DNA of 64,000 nt from Myxococcales bacterium (GCA_003151595.1 PLXW01000022.1:263617-327616); one strand, 5' to 3'; counted from the stretch's first letter, positions 27,418 through 37,417 are shown. The notes: generated by a model not told the origin, from the sequence alone. Numbers and translations: made by a program.

Positions 27418-27544
27418 GACTAGTTTCTCCTTTCTGCCGCGCGTGGCGGGGAGGGGCGGAGACCATCTCCGAGTGCCGCTTCCCCGCTCGTTTCGGCGAG
27501 GGGGACCATCTCAAGAAAGGCTCGAACGGTATCGACCGACGGTC

Positions 27545-27580
27545 GTACCGATCTCGAGGCCTCGAGCCGAAAATCGGTAC
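27545..27580. other. Nested palindrome upstream of the Lys/Ala-rich protein gene
   Basis: Outer arms GTACCGAT (27545-27552) and ATCGGTAC (27573-27580) enclose a perfect 14-bp palindrome CTCGAGGCCTCGAG (27553-27566). Related GGTA/GTACC half-sites recur at 27527-27552 and 27578-27594. This could be an operator cluster or a cruciform-forming site. Confidence 0.6.
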
Positions 27581-27644
27581 GGTCAACGGTACGATCGCGC
27601 GTCGCCTTCGACGGGGAGCGCGGGGCTCACGCGGGGGAACGCGC

Positions 27645-27812
27645 GTCCTACGCGAGGGGGGATGCGTCCGCCGCGGGGGAACGCGTGTCCTGTGCGAGGG
27701 AAGGGTCGTCCGCGGCGCGGACACGCGTGTCCTGCGCGAGGGAAGGGTCGTCCGCGGCGCGGACACGCGTGTCCTGTGCGAGGGAGGGTCCGTCCGCGGC
27801 GCGGACACGCGT
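27645..27812. repeat. 42-bp tandem repeat built of 21-bp dyads
   Basis: Four full units start at 27645, 27687, 27729 and 27771, with degenerate copies on both flanks (about 27603-27845). Junctions between units form the perfect palindrome GGACACGCGTGTCC (27719-27732 and 27761-27774), overlapping the palindrome GTCCGCGGCGCGGAC (27708-27722 and equivalents). Each unit splits into two related 21-bp halves. All reading frames are open, so a coding origin cannot be excluded, but none has a convincing start. The rest of the gap 27418-27888 holds no gene. Confidence 0.85.
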
Positions 27813-27888
27813 TTCCTGTGAAAGGCGGGATGCGTCCGCAGTGAGGAGGCCCGGTTCTCCGCCGAGACCTAGCCCGGTAGACGCGAGA

Positions 27889-28968
27889 TCAGAGCGCGCC
27901 CAGCGACGTCGCGCCGGCGGCGTCGAGCTTGCGCGAGAGGTCGCGCGCGATCGTTCGCGCGAGGAGCGGGCCTCCGTAGATGAAGCCCGTGTACAGCTGC
28001 ACGAGGTCGGCCCCGGCGCGCACGAGCGCGACCACGTCGTCGGCGCTCTCCACGCCGCCCACGCCGATCACCGTCACCTTCGACCCGAGCCGTGCTCGCA
28101 CGCGCGTCACCACCTCGAGCGCGCGCGCACGCAACGGCGGTCCACTCAGTCCGCCTGCGCCGATCGCCTCCACGCGCGCCGCGCTCGTGCGGAGGCCGGT
28201 GCGCGCGATCGTCGTGTTCGTGGCGATGACGCCGTCGAGCTTCGCTTCGTCGACCACCGCGAGCAGCGCTTCGATGTCCGCGTCCGAAAGGTCCGGCGCG
28301 ATCTTCACGAGGAGCGGCACGCGCGGTTCGAGATTGGCGTTCGACAGCTCCGTGAGCAGCGAGCGCGCGATATCGGCGCCTTGCATCGCGCGCAGGTCCT
28401 TCGTGTTCGGCGACGACACGTTCACCACCACGAAGTCCGCCACGCGCTTCGCTTCACGAAAGCTCGAAGCGTAGTCGGCGATCGCGTGCTCGATGGGCTC
28501 CACCGGCACCGCGCGCGACTTTCCGATCGACACGCCCACCGGCACGCCGCACGTCGCGCGCAGCCGGCGCCTCGCGATCCGCGCGCACACCACCGCGGCC
28601 CCCTCGTTGGGGAACCCCAGGCGATTGACGAGCGCGCGATCGTCTTCGAGTCGAAAGAGGTTCGGCAGCGGGTTCTGTTCCTGGGCTTGCGCCGTGACCG
28701 TCCCCAGCTCGACGTGCCCGAAGCCGAGCGCGGCGAGCGCCCGCGCGCGCATCGCGTTCTTGTCGAAGCCCCCCGCGACGCCGACGGGCGAGGGGAACGT
28801 GAGCCCCATGGCGCGCACTTCGAGCCGCGGATCGCGCGTCGCGCAGAACGCGCGCGTCATCGCCCGGAGCGCCGCCACGTGCTCGATCGGCGCGAGCGCG
28901 GCCATCGCCGCGGCGTGCGCGGTGTGTGGCGACAGCGAAAAGAGGGCGGAGCGAGCGAGCGCGTACAC
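27889..28968 (-). CDS. pyrD: Dihydroorotate dehydrogenase (quinone), class 2
   Basis: FMN enzyme of the inner membrane that oxidises dihydroorotate to orotate with quinone as acceptor in pyrimidine synthesis. 359 residues from a GTG at 28968, which has GAGG upstream; the N-terminal YALARSALFSLSPHTAHAAAM is the class 2 membrane-binding helix pair. Other landmarks are GVAGGFDKNA, NRLGFPNEGA, VVVNVSSPNTKDLR with the class 2 Ser base, LLVKIAPD, IATNTTIAR, GAGGLSGPPL and VGGVESADDV. Frame continues upstream but over the divergent lipoprotein gene. Confidence 0.95.
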   Translation of the reverse strand: MYALARSALFSLSPHTAHAAAMAALAPIEHVAALRAMTRAFCATRDPRLEVRAMGLTFPSPVGVAGGFDKNAMRARALAALGFGHVELGTVTAQAQEQNPLPNLFRLEDDRALVNRLGFPNEGAAVVCARIARRRLRATCGVPVGVSIGKSRAVPVEPIEHAIADYASSFREAKRVADFVVVNVSSPNTKDLRAMQGADIARSLLTELSNANLEPRVPLLVKIAPDLSDADIEALLAVVDEAKLDGVIATNTTIARTGLRTSAARVEAIGAGGLSGPPLRARALEVVTRVRARLGSKVTVIGVGGVESADDVVALVRAGADLVQLYTGFIYGGPLLARTIARDLSRKLDAAGATSLGAL

Positions 28969-29014
28969 GCGAGGTCCTCGACTACCACGCCCTTGCCGCG
29001 ATAGAGACCGTCCC

Positions 29015-29344
29015 ATGTCGCGAACGTCCCGTCCCCGCTCGCTCCTCGCCGTGTCGGCTGCCGCGTCGATCGCCGTTGGCCTCTTCGCCTGCGGCGACGG
29101 CACGTTCCCCAACGCGCTCCCGATCTACGACGCCGACCTCGGCGAGATCGACGCCGACTCGCTCAACCCCGCCGACTCGGCCCCTCCGGCCGACGCGAGC
29201 GATGCCGGCCCCGCGCTCGACGCGAGCGACGGCGGCCCCCACGACGGCGGCGACAGCGGCCCACACGACGGCGGCGATAGCGGTCCGCACGACGGCGGCG
29301 ACTCCGGCCCGCACGACGGCGGCGACGCGGCGACCGATCACTGA
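29015..29344 (+). CDS. Small repeat-bearing lipoprotein
   Basis: 109 residues. Lipobox around LFAC, then an Asp/Ser/Pro-rich chain ending in four tandem GPHDGGDS octapeptides. Such His/Asp/Gly-rich repeats could bind metal ions, but this is a guess from composition. Divergent from pyrD with 46 bases between starts; TAGAGA lies 7 bases before the ATG. The function is unknown. Confidence 0.7.
   Translation: MSRTSRPRSLLAVSAAASIAVGLFACGDGTFPNALPIYDADLGEIDADSLNPADSAPPADASDAGPALDASDGGPHDGGDSGPHDGGDSGPHDGGDSGPHDGGDAATDH
29234..29329 (+). repeat. 24-bp in-frame tandem repeat (GPHDGGDS)
   Basis: Four units at 29234, 29258, 29282 and 29306. Third codon positions differ between copies, so the repeat is old enough to have drifted while the peptide has been kept. 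Confidence 0.85.
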
Positions 29345-29476
29345 AGCTCACGCGCACCCCGCTTTTCTTCGGCGGATCGGCGCGCCGCGTCACGCAGGTG
29401 ACCCCTTGTCCTTTCTTCCCTAGGAGCTAGAAAGGGCTCCCTCCGCGCAGTCGCAGGAGAGCCAGGAAAGACCACC

Positions 29477-30582
<1,106 letters not shown>

Positions 30583-30586
<4 letters not shown>

Positions 30587-31350
30587 GCACGTCGAGCGAA
30601 GCCGAGGGGGATCTCTACTCGCTCGTCGAGGGCGTCGAGCTGTTGTCGCTCGACGCCGGCAACACGATCATCTTTCTCGATCACGCGCGGCTCGCGGTGC
30701 TCCTCCTCGCGGCGGGGTACCGGACGACCGCGGCCGATCTCGTGCGCTGCGAAGGCGAAGCGAAGCGGGCGCTCGAGGACGGCGGCGGCGTGCGCCTGGC
30801 GTGGGAGCTGGCCCATCTTCCGGGCGCGGTGAGCTGGGGAAAGATGATCGGCACGATGTGCGCGCTCGCCGGCGTGCCCGAGTCGAAGATCCCGGATCTC
30901 CTGGTCACGTTCTGGCACGAGCACGTGGGGCTCAACCTGTGGTGGCTCGTGCCCGACGGATTCGGCGAGGCGATCGAAGCGGTGCGCGCGTGCGGCATCA
31001 AGGTCGTCGTGGTGAGCAACTCGGAGGGGATGCTCGACGTCCTCTTCGCTCACCTCGGGATCGCCAAGCACTTCGACCTCGTCGTCGACAGCGGCAGAGT
31101 CGGCATCGAGAAGCCTGACGCACGCATCTGGAAGATTGCGACCGAGGCGTACCCGACCGCGCCCGACTCGATTCTCCACCTCGGCGACACGCACGCGACC
31201 GACGTGATCGGCGCGCAAGCGCTCGGGTTTCGGACGGGGCTCATCGATCCGTACGACCACTACGCAGGGCGGCATGCGGCGTCGTTGCGGGTGCCGGGCG
31301 TCGTCGAGGTCGCGTGGGCGATCGTCCGAAGTTCGTCCCGGCGACGTTAG
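30583..31350 (+). CDS. HAD-superfamily hydrolase, non-ATG start
   Basis: About 255 residues with all four HAD motifs: LDAGNTI (motif I, nucleophile Asp), VVVSNSEG (II), EKPDARIW (III Lys) and [13 protein letters not shown] (IV). A helical cap lies between I and II. Substrate unknown; the family includes phosphatases and dehalogenases, and the DxGNT variant suits phosphatases. No ATG, GTG or Shine-Dalgarno precedes motif I in frame. The best candidates are CTG at 30583 overlapping the ald stop (CTGA) or TTG at 30643, which would leave motif I almost at the N-terminus. Confidence 0.8.
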
Positions 31351-31365
31351 ATCGCGGTCGCTGCC

Positions 31366-31394
31366 TTGACCGAGGCGGTAGCGGCGCCTATCCC
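31366..31394 (+). promoter_or_regulatory. Candidate promoter ending 6 bases before a start codon
   Basis: TTGACC (31366-31371), a 17-bp spacer, TATCCC (31389-31394), then ATG at 31401. Predicts a leaderless mRNA for the lipoprotein gene. Confidence 0.5.
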
Positions 31395-31400
31395 ACACCA

Positions 31401-32054
31401 ATGCGCGGTATCTACTTTGGTGTCGTTGGCCTCGGGTTTTCGGCCGTGCTGTCACTTGGTGCGTGCGCTCAAGCGAAGCCGCTGACCGATTCGACCAAGC
31501 TCACGTCGGGGACGATCGATCACTGCCGCGGCGCTTCGTTCGACGCCGACCACGCCGACGATCGTTGCCTCCACCACGGCATCGGCCAGCTCACCCCGCC
31601 GCCCGACGCGCTCAAGGTGTCGCTCGTCTCGCCCGGAACGGCGCGCAGCGGGTACGACGCCGGGCTCGTGCTCGAGATGCGCAACGTGTCGACCTCGCCG
31701 CTCGAGCTCGACGTCGACGACTCGTGCGGAACGTTCGAAGCGACGGCGTCGAACGACAAGAGCAACTCGTTCGAGACCGACTGCTTCGACATGTGCGGCC
31801 GCGGCCCTGAGCCGCACGTGCTCCGCGTGACGCTCGAGCCGAACGGCGTCGTCACCAAGCACGTGAAGTTCTACGCCGTCGAGACGCGCGTCGTGATGGA
31901 CGAGCATCAGGAGTGCGTCCAGAAGACGACCGGTGGTCTCCCGCCCGGCGACTACGCGCTCCGCATCACGCTCCCGTGGACCGACGCGCTCGCCGAGCAC
32001 CCCGAGGTCGCCCGGCCGCGCGTGTTCGAAGCGTCGCTGCAAGTGACGCCGTAG
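31401..32054 (+). CDS. Lipoprotein of unknown function
   Basis: 217 residues. Signal peptide with lipobox LGAC. Eight further Cys residues, several close together (DSCGTFEA, TDCFDMCGRG), suggest disulfides in an immunoglobulin-like beta fold: the pattern GYDAGLVLEMRNVSTSPLELDVDDSCG followed by LRVTLEPNGVVTKHVKFYA resembles intracellular-proteinase-inhibitor-like or DUF-type beta sandwiches. No firm family. Preceded by a strong promoter-like pair. Confidence 0.75.
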   Translation: MRGIYFGVVGLGFSAVLSLGACAQAKPLTDSTKLTSGTIDHCRGASFDADHADDRCLHHGIGQLTPPPDALKVSLVSPGTARSGYDAGLVLEMRNVSTSPLELDVDDSCGTFEATASNDKSNSFETDCFDMCGRGPEPHVLRVTLEPNGVVTKHVKFYAVETRVVMDEHQECVQKTTGGLPPGDYALRITLPWTDALAEHPEVARPRVFEASLQVTP

Positions 32055-32093
32055 CGTTCGCGCGCGTCGGGGTCGTAGTAGGCTGCGCGCCCC

Positions 32094-33167
32094 ATGGAAC
32101 GAACGCTGATTGCGATCTTGCCGGGTGACGGCATCGGCCCCGAGGTCATCGCGCAAGCGACGCGCGTGCTCGAGTACTACCGCGACAAGCGCGGGATGAA
32201 CCTCGACCTCTGGCACCTCGATCTGGGCGCCGACCGCTACCTCAAAGACAAGACGACGTACCCCAAGGACGTCGCCGACAGGATCGCGCACGAAGCGAAA
32301 GCCGTGGTGCTCGGCGCGCTCGGAGACCCGCGCGTACCCGGCCTCGAGCACGCGCGCGACATCTTGTTCGGCATGCGCTTCGGGCTCGATCTGTACGCGA
32401 ACGTTCGCCCGGTGAAGGCGCTCGACGATCGCCTCGTGCCGCTGAAGGGGCGCGGCGCCAGAGACGTGAACATGGTGATCTTCCGCGAGAACACCGAAGG
32501 CATCTACGTCGGCATGGGCGGGCAGTTCAAACGCGGCACGCCCGACGAGATCGCGATCAACGAAGACCTCAACACGCGGAAGGGCGTGGAGCGCCTCATC
32601 GTCGCCGGCTTCGAGTACGCGAAGGCGCACGGCAAGAAGGTCGTCCACATGGCCGACAAGTCGAACGCCATGAAGCACGCGCACGAGCTCTGGCACCGCT
32701 GCTTCTTCGAAGTGGCGAAGCGCTACCCGGGCATCGAGCCGCGCCACGTCTACGTCGACGCGATGTGCCTCTACATGATCCAGGACCCGGCGCAGTTCGA
32801 GGTCGTCGTCACGTGCAACCTGTTCGGCGACATCGTGACCGACCTGGGCGCGGCGCTTCAGGGCGGGCTCGGGATGGCATCGAGCGCGAACGTGCACGCG
32901 AGCGATCCGAAGCGCGTGGCGATGTTCGAGCCGGTGCACGGGAGCGCGCCGCCGCTGGCCGGGAAGGATCTCGCGAACCCGCTGGCGAGCGTGCTCACCG
33001 TGGGGATGATGCTCGCGCACCTGGGGCACGCTGACGAAGAGCGCCGGCTCGAGTCGATCGTGGCGCGCGCCATCGCGGAGAAGAAGTGCACGCGTGACGT
33101 CGGCGGCGAGCTGGGGACCAAGGCGGTCGGCGACTGGGTCGTCAACGAGCTGGCCCACGCCTTCTGA
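32094..33167 (+). CDS. leuB: Isocitrate/isopropylmalate dehydrogenase family enzyme, probably 3-isopropylmalate dehydrogenase
   Basis: NAD-dependent oxidative decarboxylase, 357 residues. Shared family motifs: AILPGDGIGPEV, FGMRFGLDLYANVRPVKA (substrate Arg loop), VIFRENTEGIYVG, DAMCLYMIQDPAQFEVVVTCNLFGDIVTD (catalytic Asp and Mg2+ ligands), and EPVHGSAPPLAGK. The NLFGDIVTDLGAAL and FEPVHGSAP signatures fit LeuB, but homoisocitrate and tartrate dehydrogenases share them, and no leuA, leuC or leuD is adjacent, so the substrate is inferred. TAGGCT ends 9 bases before ATG with no Shine-Dalgarno. Confidence 0.85.
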   Translation: MERTLIAILPGDGIGPEVIAQATRVLEYYRDKRGMNLDLWHLDLGADRYLKDKTTYPKDVADRIAHEAKAVVLGALGDPRVPGLEHARDILFGMRFGLDLYANVRPVKALDDRLVPLKGRGARDVNMVIFRENTEGIYVGMGGQFKRGTPDEIAINEDLNTRKGVERLIVAGFEYAKAHGKKVVHMADKSNAMKHAHELWHRCFFEVAKRYPGIEPRHVYVDAMCLYMIQDPAQFEVVVTCNLFGDIVTDLGAALQGGLGMASSANVHASDPKRVAMFEPVHGSAPPLAGKDLANPLASVLTVGMMLAHLGHADEERRLESIVARAIAEKKCTRDVGGELGTKAVGDWVVNELAHAF

Positions 33168-33313
33168 CGCGGCACCGCATCGCGCCACCCACCTCCTCGC
33201 ACCTGATTTCGTCCGCGCGACCAAGCATTTCGCGCGTTCGCGTGTCTTCGACCATGCGCGCGGGAACTTTTCGGGAAGACCCACGTCATACTGGCCTGGA
33301 GAGGGGCGTCCGC

Positions 33314-33838
33314 ATGCGTGTTCTGAATGGGCTCGTGCTGATGGCGGCAGGCGCGCTGTGGATGGCGAGCGGCTCGGAGCACGAGCACGCAGTGCTCTCG
33401 CCGATCGGCGGCGCGGCCGATCCGTCGGCGATCGTGTCGCTCGAGTCGCAAGTGGCGGCGTCGCCCACCGACGAGTCGAAGCTTCGCTCGCTGGCGCAGT
33501 CGTACATGGATGCGCACGCGCCGGGGCTGGCGCTGGCGGTGATCGAGCGCGCGCCGGCGACGGTGCGCGGCGGGACGAGGGTCGAGCATCTGTATGCGCG
33601 CGCGCTGATCGAAGAGGGACGCGCCCAAGACGCGCTGGCCGTGGAGCGGAAGGTGCTCCGCACGTGCACGATGGCCGACGGCGTCTGCGATGCGTGGCTG
33701 ATCGCGTCGGCGCGAAGGCGCGCGGACATCCTGGAGGAGCTGGTGGGGCTCGGCATCGAAGACGCACGCGCGCAGCCCGAGGCGAGCGCGGTCGCCTACC
33801 ACAACGCGACGCGCGAAGCGCGGCTCGCGGTCCGCTGA
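33314..33838 (+). CDS. Small exported helical-repeat protein, unknown
   Basis: 174 residues with a hydrophobic N-terminus acting as signal (to about residue 22) and a TPR-like helical body: ESKLRSLAQSYMDAHAPGLALAVIERAP and RVEHLYARALIEEGRAQDALAVERKVL. Two Cys (RTCTMADGVC) may form a disulfide. ATG at 33314 is preceded by GGAGAGGGG. It lies 9 bases ahead of the S1 protease gene and is probably co-transcribed with it. Confidence 0.75.
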   Translation: MRVLNGLVLMAAGALWMASGSEHEHAVLSPIGGAADPSAIVSLESQVAASPTDESKLRSLAQSYMDAHAPGLALAVIERAPATVRGGTRVEHLYARALIEEGRAQDALAVERKVLRTCTMADGVCDAWLIASARRRADILEELVGLGIEDARAQPEASAVAYHNATREARLAVR

Positions 33839-33847
33839 CGCGCGCAC

Positions 33848-34675
33848 ATGTTCGCTCGCGTCGCCGCGGCATCGACGCTCGTCCTCTCTGCGTCGACGCT
33901 CGTCGGATGCGCGCACGGCGCTGCGGTCCCCGTTCGTCCTGCGGCCCACGCGCGCGTCGAGCGGCACGCGCCTGTGCTCTTCTCGCCGCCGTTCGCGCTG
34001 GCCACGCCTGAAGACGCCGTCGTTCGCGTGATCGGTCCCGACCTCACGTGCTCCGGCACGCTCGTGGAAGACGACCTCGTGCTCACGGCGCACCACTGCC
34101 TCGTGAAGCGCGCCCCGAGCGGCGCCATGACGCGCGAGACGCTCGATCCGGGCGATCTCCAGATCGAGCTGGGCGGGGACTACCTCGCGTGGGGGACCGT
34201 TCGCGTGCGCGCCATCGTCACCCCTCCGTGCGGCGCGACCGGCGGCGCGGGAGACGTCGCGGTGCTGGTGCTCGAACGAAAGCTCGTCGGCATGTCGACC
34301 ATGACCCCGCGCCTCGACGCGCCGCCGCGCATGGGCGAGCCGCTCGATCCGATCGGCTTCGGCCGCTGCGCGCTCTCCGACGACGGCGTCCACCGCCACG
34401 CGCGCCCCGGCGGGCCCATCGTCGGCACGGCGAGCGAGACGTTCGTCCTTCGCGCATCGATCTGCCCGGGCGACAGCGGAGGCCCCGTCGTCGCGCGCGG
34501 CACGCACGAGATCGTCGGCGTCGTCAGTCAGAGCGCGATGGATGGCGACCCGCTCACGGTGGGCCCGACCATCGGCGCGCGCCTCGACGTGTACCGAGCC
34601 GTCTTCTCCACGGCGCGTCTCGTGGCCGACGGCGTCGACCCGAGCGAGATCCCGCCGCTCAGCTGTGCGCCGTAG
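33848..34675 (+). CDS. Trypsin-like (S1) serine protease lipoprotein
   Basis: 275 residues. Lipobox LVGC (Cys21). The chymotrypsin-fold triad is complete: TAHHC (His82), GDVAVL (Asp136) and CPGDSGGPV (Ser210). Paired Cys around the His and Ser motifs suggest the usual disulfides. Likely anchored at the cell surface or periplasm, where myxobacteria keep many proteases. It follows the small helical-repeat protein closely; that partner might act as inhibitor or chaperone, which is inference. Confidence 0.9.
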   Translation: MFARVAAASTLVLSASTLVGCAHGAAVPVRPAAHARVERHAPVLFSPPFALATPEDAVVRVIGPDLTCSGTLVEDDLVLTAHHCLVKRAPSGAMTRETLDPGDLQIELGGDYLAWGTVRVRAIVTPPCGATGGAGDVAVLVLERKLVGMSTMTPRLDAPPRMGEPLDPIGFGRCALSDDGVHRHARPGGPIVGTASETFVLRASICPGDSGGPVVARGTHEIVGVVSQSAMDGDPLTVGPTIGARLDVYRAVFSTARLVADGVDPSEIPPLSCAP

Positions 34676-34696
34676 CGCGCCCTTTCACGCGCACTC

Positions 34697-36058
34697 TCAC
34701 GGAATCTTGAGCGTCTCGGGCGCTGCCTTCGCGTCGCCCAGCAAGTGCGCGAGCGAGAAGCCGACGAACGCCTGCGACGGGATCGGGATCTGCCCGGCCG
34801 CGACCCAGAACTGCGAGCGACTGGCGTCGAACACGGCCGCGTAGAGCGCGCCGTCGGTGGCCAGGCTCTGCCCGTCGTCGAACACCGGCGCGCTCGTCAC
34901 CATCGTCTGCGGGTTCACGCGATCGCGCAGCACCTTGCCGATGAACGACGTCGGATCGACCGTGCCGTACACCGACGCGCGCCCCGCCTTCGGCATGAGA
35001 TCGCCGAGGCGCTGGTAGCGAAGCGTCGTGTGCTCGGGGACGGGCTGCGTGTCTTTGCCGGCCATCGTCGCGCCGACGTAGTGGTTCGTCGCGTAGAGCA
35101 CGTCCCCTTCGGGCGTTCGCACGCCGACGCCGCTGGGCGCGATCTCGTACACCTCGCCGGTCTTCGCGTTCGCGTCGGAGATGCCCATGATCAAGTGCGC
35201 GAGCTGCGGCGTCCCTTGCACCATCGTGCGCGCTTCGTCGAGCGAGTGCGCGTGCGCCAGGATCTCTCCCGCGAGCTGCACGCCGCTGCGACCGTTCGCC
35301 GGGGGCATCTCCGAGCTCGCGTAGATGCGGTTCGTCGACACCGTGAGCCCGGCGGCGTTCATCCCCTGGTACGGCGAGATGTTCCCGGGGAAGCCGATCG
35401 TGACGTGCGCGACTCCGCCCGTCGGTTGGCGCACGAAGATCGTGGGGTGCGCGACGATGTAGTCGACCTCGTTCCAGTCCATCAGCCGCGCGTGGAGCAG
35501 TCGCCCGTCAGCCGTCGCGCCGCCGCTGGCGATCACCTGCGAGCATCCGGGCTGAAGGTTCGCGGCCTTCGGCACAGACGACTCGAGGTACTCGGCCAGC
35601 ACGTCGCCGAAGTTGAGGACCAGGCAGTCGGCCATCGTGAAGCCGATGTCGGTCGTCTCGCTCACCAGCCCCTGGCACTCCTGAACGAAGTCCGGATACG
35701 AGTCGGCCTGCGCGATCGGCACGAGCCCCTGGTCGGCCGCGAGCTCCGACATCAGATGGAGAAGCGGATCGCTCGCCAGCGCGTCGACCCCTTCGATCAA
35801 GATGTCGTGCATCAGCTTGCCGTGCTGCTGCCCCATCTCGTACGGCGTCCCTTTGAGCCACACGACCTGGTACCCCTCGTACGTCACCGTGAACGGCGAG
35901 CCGTCGGCGTTCCACGGCGCGGCCGGAGGGGCGACGGCGGGAGCCGCGGGCGGCGCGCTCTTGTCGCTGCTGCACGCCGAGGGCGACGCGGCGAGGGCCA
36001 AGGCGAGCGGCGCGAGGAGGGCGAGGCGGTGACGACGGGCGAGGGTGGGGCTGCGCAC
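34697..36058 (-). CDS. C45-type Ntn-hydrolase (acyltransferase/phospholipase B-like) lipoprotein
   Basis: 453 residues. Signal peptide and lipobox near ASPSAC (Cys29). The mature protein resembles the acyl-CoA:6-aminopenicillanic acid acyltransferase (C45) and lysosomal phospholipase B-like group: GTPYEMGQQHGKL, then the nucleophile segment GCSQVIASGGATADGRLLH (Cys172) and RLMDWNE, FPGNISPYQGMNAAGLTVS. Autocleavage before Cys172 would generate the active enzyme. The substrate is unknown. Start codon is GTG at 36058. Converges with the S1 protease gene. Confidence 0.8.
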   Translation of the reverse strand: MRSPTLARRHRLALLAPLALALAASPSACSSDKSAPPAAPAVAPPAAPWNADGSPFTVTYEGYQVVWLKGTPYEMGQQHGKLMHDILIEGVDALASDPLLHLMSELAADQGLVPIAQADSYPDFVQECQGLVSETTDIGFTMADCLVLNFGDVLAEYLESSVPKAANLQPGCSQVIASGGATADGRLLHARLMDWNEVDYIVAHPTIFVRQPTGGVAHVTIGFPGNISPYQGMNAAGLTVSTNRIYASSEMPPANGRSGVQLAGEILAHAHSLDEARTMVQGTPQLAHLIMGISDANAKTGEVYEIAPSGVGVRTPEGDVLYATNHYVGATMAGKDTQPVPEHTTLRYQRLGDLMPKAGRASVYGTVDPTSFIGKVLRDRVNPQTMVTSAPVFDDGQSLATDGALYAAVFDASRSQFWVAAGQIPIPSQAFVGFSLAHLLGDAKAAPETLKIP

Positions 36059-36108
36059 GGGCGACAGGATGACGCCCGAACTGGGCTCTCACAAGCGACG
36101 AATGCGCC

Positions 36109-37278
36109 TTAATCGCCGGCCGTTGGCCAGGTCGGCGCCGCGAAGCCGCGCCCCGGTTTCCCGAAGAGATAGCCCTGAATCAGATCGCACCCCGCCGCCG
36201 CCAGGGCCTGGTGCTCGCCCGGCGTCTCCACCCCTTCCGCGACCACCAGCGCTCCGAGCTCGTCGCATAGCCGTTTCATCGAGCGGACGATGCTCTGCTT
36301 GCGCGGCGATTCGTCCATCCCGCGCACCAGCGACATGTCGATCTTCGCGACCTCCGGCTCGAGCTGCGAGAAGCTCGTGAGCCCCGCGTAGCCGGCGCCG
36401 AGATCGTCGATCGCGATCTGAAACCCCATCGCGCGGAGCTTCTTGATGCGGTCGGTCACCTGGCCGATGCCGTCGAGCGAGGCGCGCTCGGTGATCTCGA
36501 GGACCGTGCGCGAGGCGATGGCGGCGAGCGGCGAGCTCGCGGCGTAGAGCTCTTCGTCGTTCAGATCGAGCGGGTGGAGGTTCACGAAAATCTTCACCTC
36601 CGCCGGCGCCTCGCTCACGTCCGACGCCACGCGCCGTCGAATCGCCCGCCCGAGCTCGCCCACGCGCCCCAGTCGCTCCGCGGCGTCGAGGAGCTCACCG
36701 GGGCTCGGTAACGTCGGCTCGCCGCTTCGCAAGAGCGCTTCGTAGCCGAACGGGCACTTCTCTTTGAGCGACACGATCGGCTGATACGCCATCCACAGGA
36801 GCTTCAGTGCCATGGCGAAGCGCGCTTCCAGCCCCGCGCGATCGCCGAGCCGTCGGTGTTCGACGCCGATGACGTCGAACGCCTCGCGCTTGATGAGCGC
36901 CATGGCGTGCAGCCGCGCGGCGTGACGAACCGTGTCGTCCAGGAGGTGCGGGGCGACGGGCTTCAGCAGATAGCGAAACGCTCCGTACTCGACGGCGCGC
37001 ATCGCCGAGTCGAGCCCCGGCGTTCCGGTCATCAGGATCACGGGGACGTCGAGATCGAGCTCGCGAACGGCGCGAAGGAACTCGAGCCCGCCCATCCTGG
37101 GCATCGAGACGTCGCTGACGATCGCGTCGAACGAGCCTGCGCGCAGGAGGCTCACCGCTTCCGCACCGTCGGAGGCCGGCGTCACGGCCCAGCCGAAGCG
37201 GGTCAGGGCCTTCTCGTACGCGCGCAGCACGGCCGGGTCGTCGTCCACCATGAGGACTCGATTCGAAGCGTCCGTCAT
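36109..37278 (-). CDS. Response regulator with c-di-GMP phosphodiesterase (REC-EAL)
   Basis: 389 residues. REC domain ~7-120 with the acidic pocket DDD, phosphoacceptor Asp56 (SDVSMP), Thr84 and Lys106. EAL domain ~155-385: YEALLR (EAL at 180-182), FVNLHP, LEITERAS, IDDLGAGYAGL, KIDMSLV, AEGVET and QGYLFGKP. All metal-binding and catalytic positions seem intact, so it should be an active phosphodiesterase lowering c-di-GMP. No cognate kinase is beside it. ATG at 37278; divergent from glmS across 139 bases. Confidence 0.93.
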   Translation of the reverse strand: MTDASNRVLMVDDDPAVLRAYEKALTRFGWAVTPASDGAEAVSLLRAGSFDAIVSDVSMPRMGGLEFLRAVRELDLDVPVILMTGTPGLDSAMRAVEYGAFRYLLKPVAPHLLDDTVRHAARLHAMALIKREAFDVIGVEHRRLGDRAGLEARFAMALKLLWMAYQPIVSLKEKCPFGYEALLRSGEPTLPSPGELLDAAERLGRVGELGRAIRRRVASDVSEAPAEVKIFVNLHPLDLNDEELYAASSPLAAIASRTVLEITERASLDGIGQVTDRIKKLRAMGFQIAIDDLGAGYAGLTSFSQLEPEVAKIDMSLVRGMDESPRKQSIVRSMKRLCDELGALVVAEGVETPGEHQALAAAGCDLIQGYLFGKPGRGFAAPTWPTAGD

Positions 37279-37322
37279 CTCCGCATAGTGACCCCGCGCC
37301 GCCTCGTCAGGAAGGGGTCGGT

Positions 37323-37352
37323 TTGACCCTGCCGTCGCGACCCCGCGATACG
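37323..37352 (+). promoter_or_regulatory. Candidate glmS promoter
   Basis: TTGACC (37323-37328), an 18-bp spacer and GATACG (37347-37352), about 65 bases before the glmS ATG, which has its own GGAG. No glmS ribozyme-like structure is apparent in this short leader. Confidence 0.35.
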
Positions 37353-37417
37353 TTGCGGCCGCGGCTGCCGTTCGGGGCACGGGTGCTCTACTCTGAGCAA
37401 AACGGAGAAGTGGAACC

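Noticed and set aside
27416..27844. 142-residue frame over the 42-bp array encoding 14-residue Arg/Gly/Cys/Pro repeats
   Set aside because: All frames are open through the array because the period is a multiple of three, and there is no ribosome binding site; palindromic structure explains it better, though a peptide cannot be excluded.
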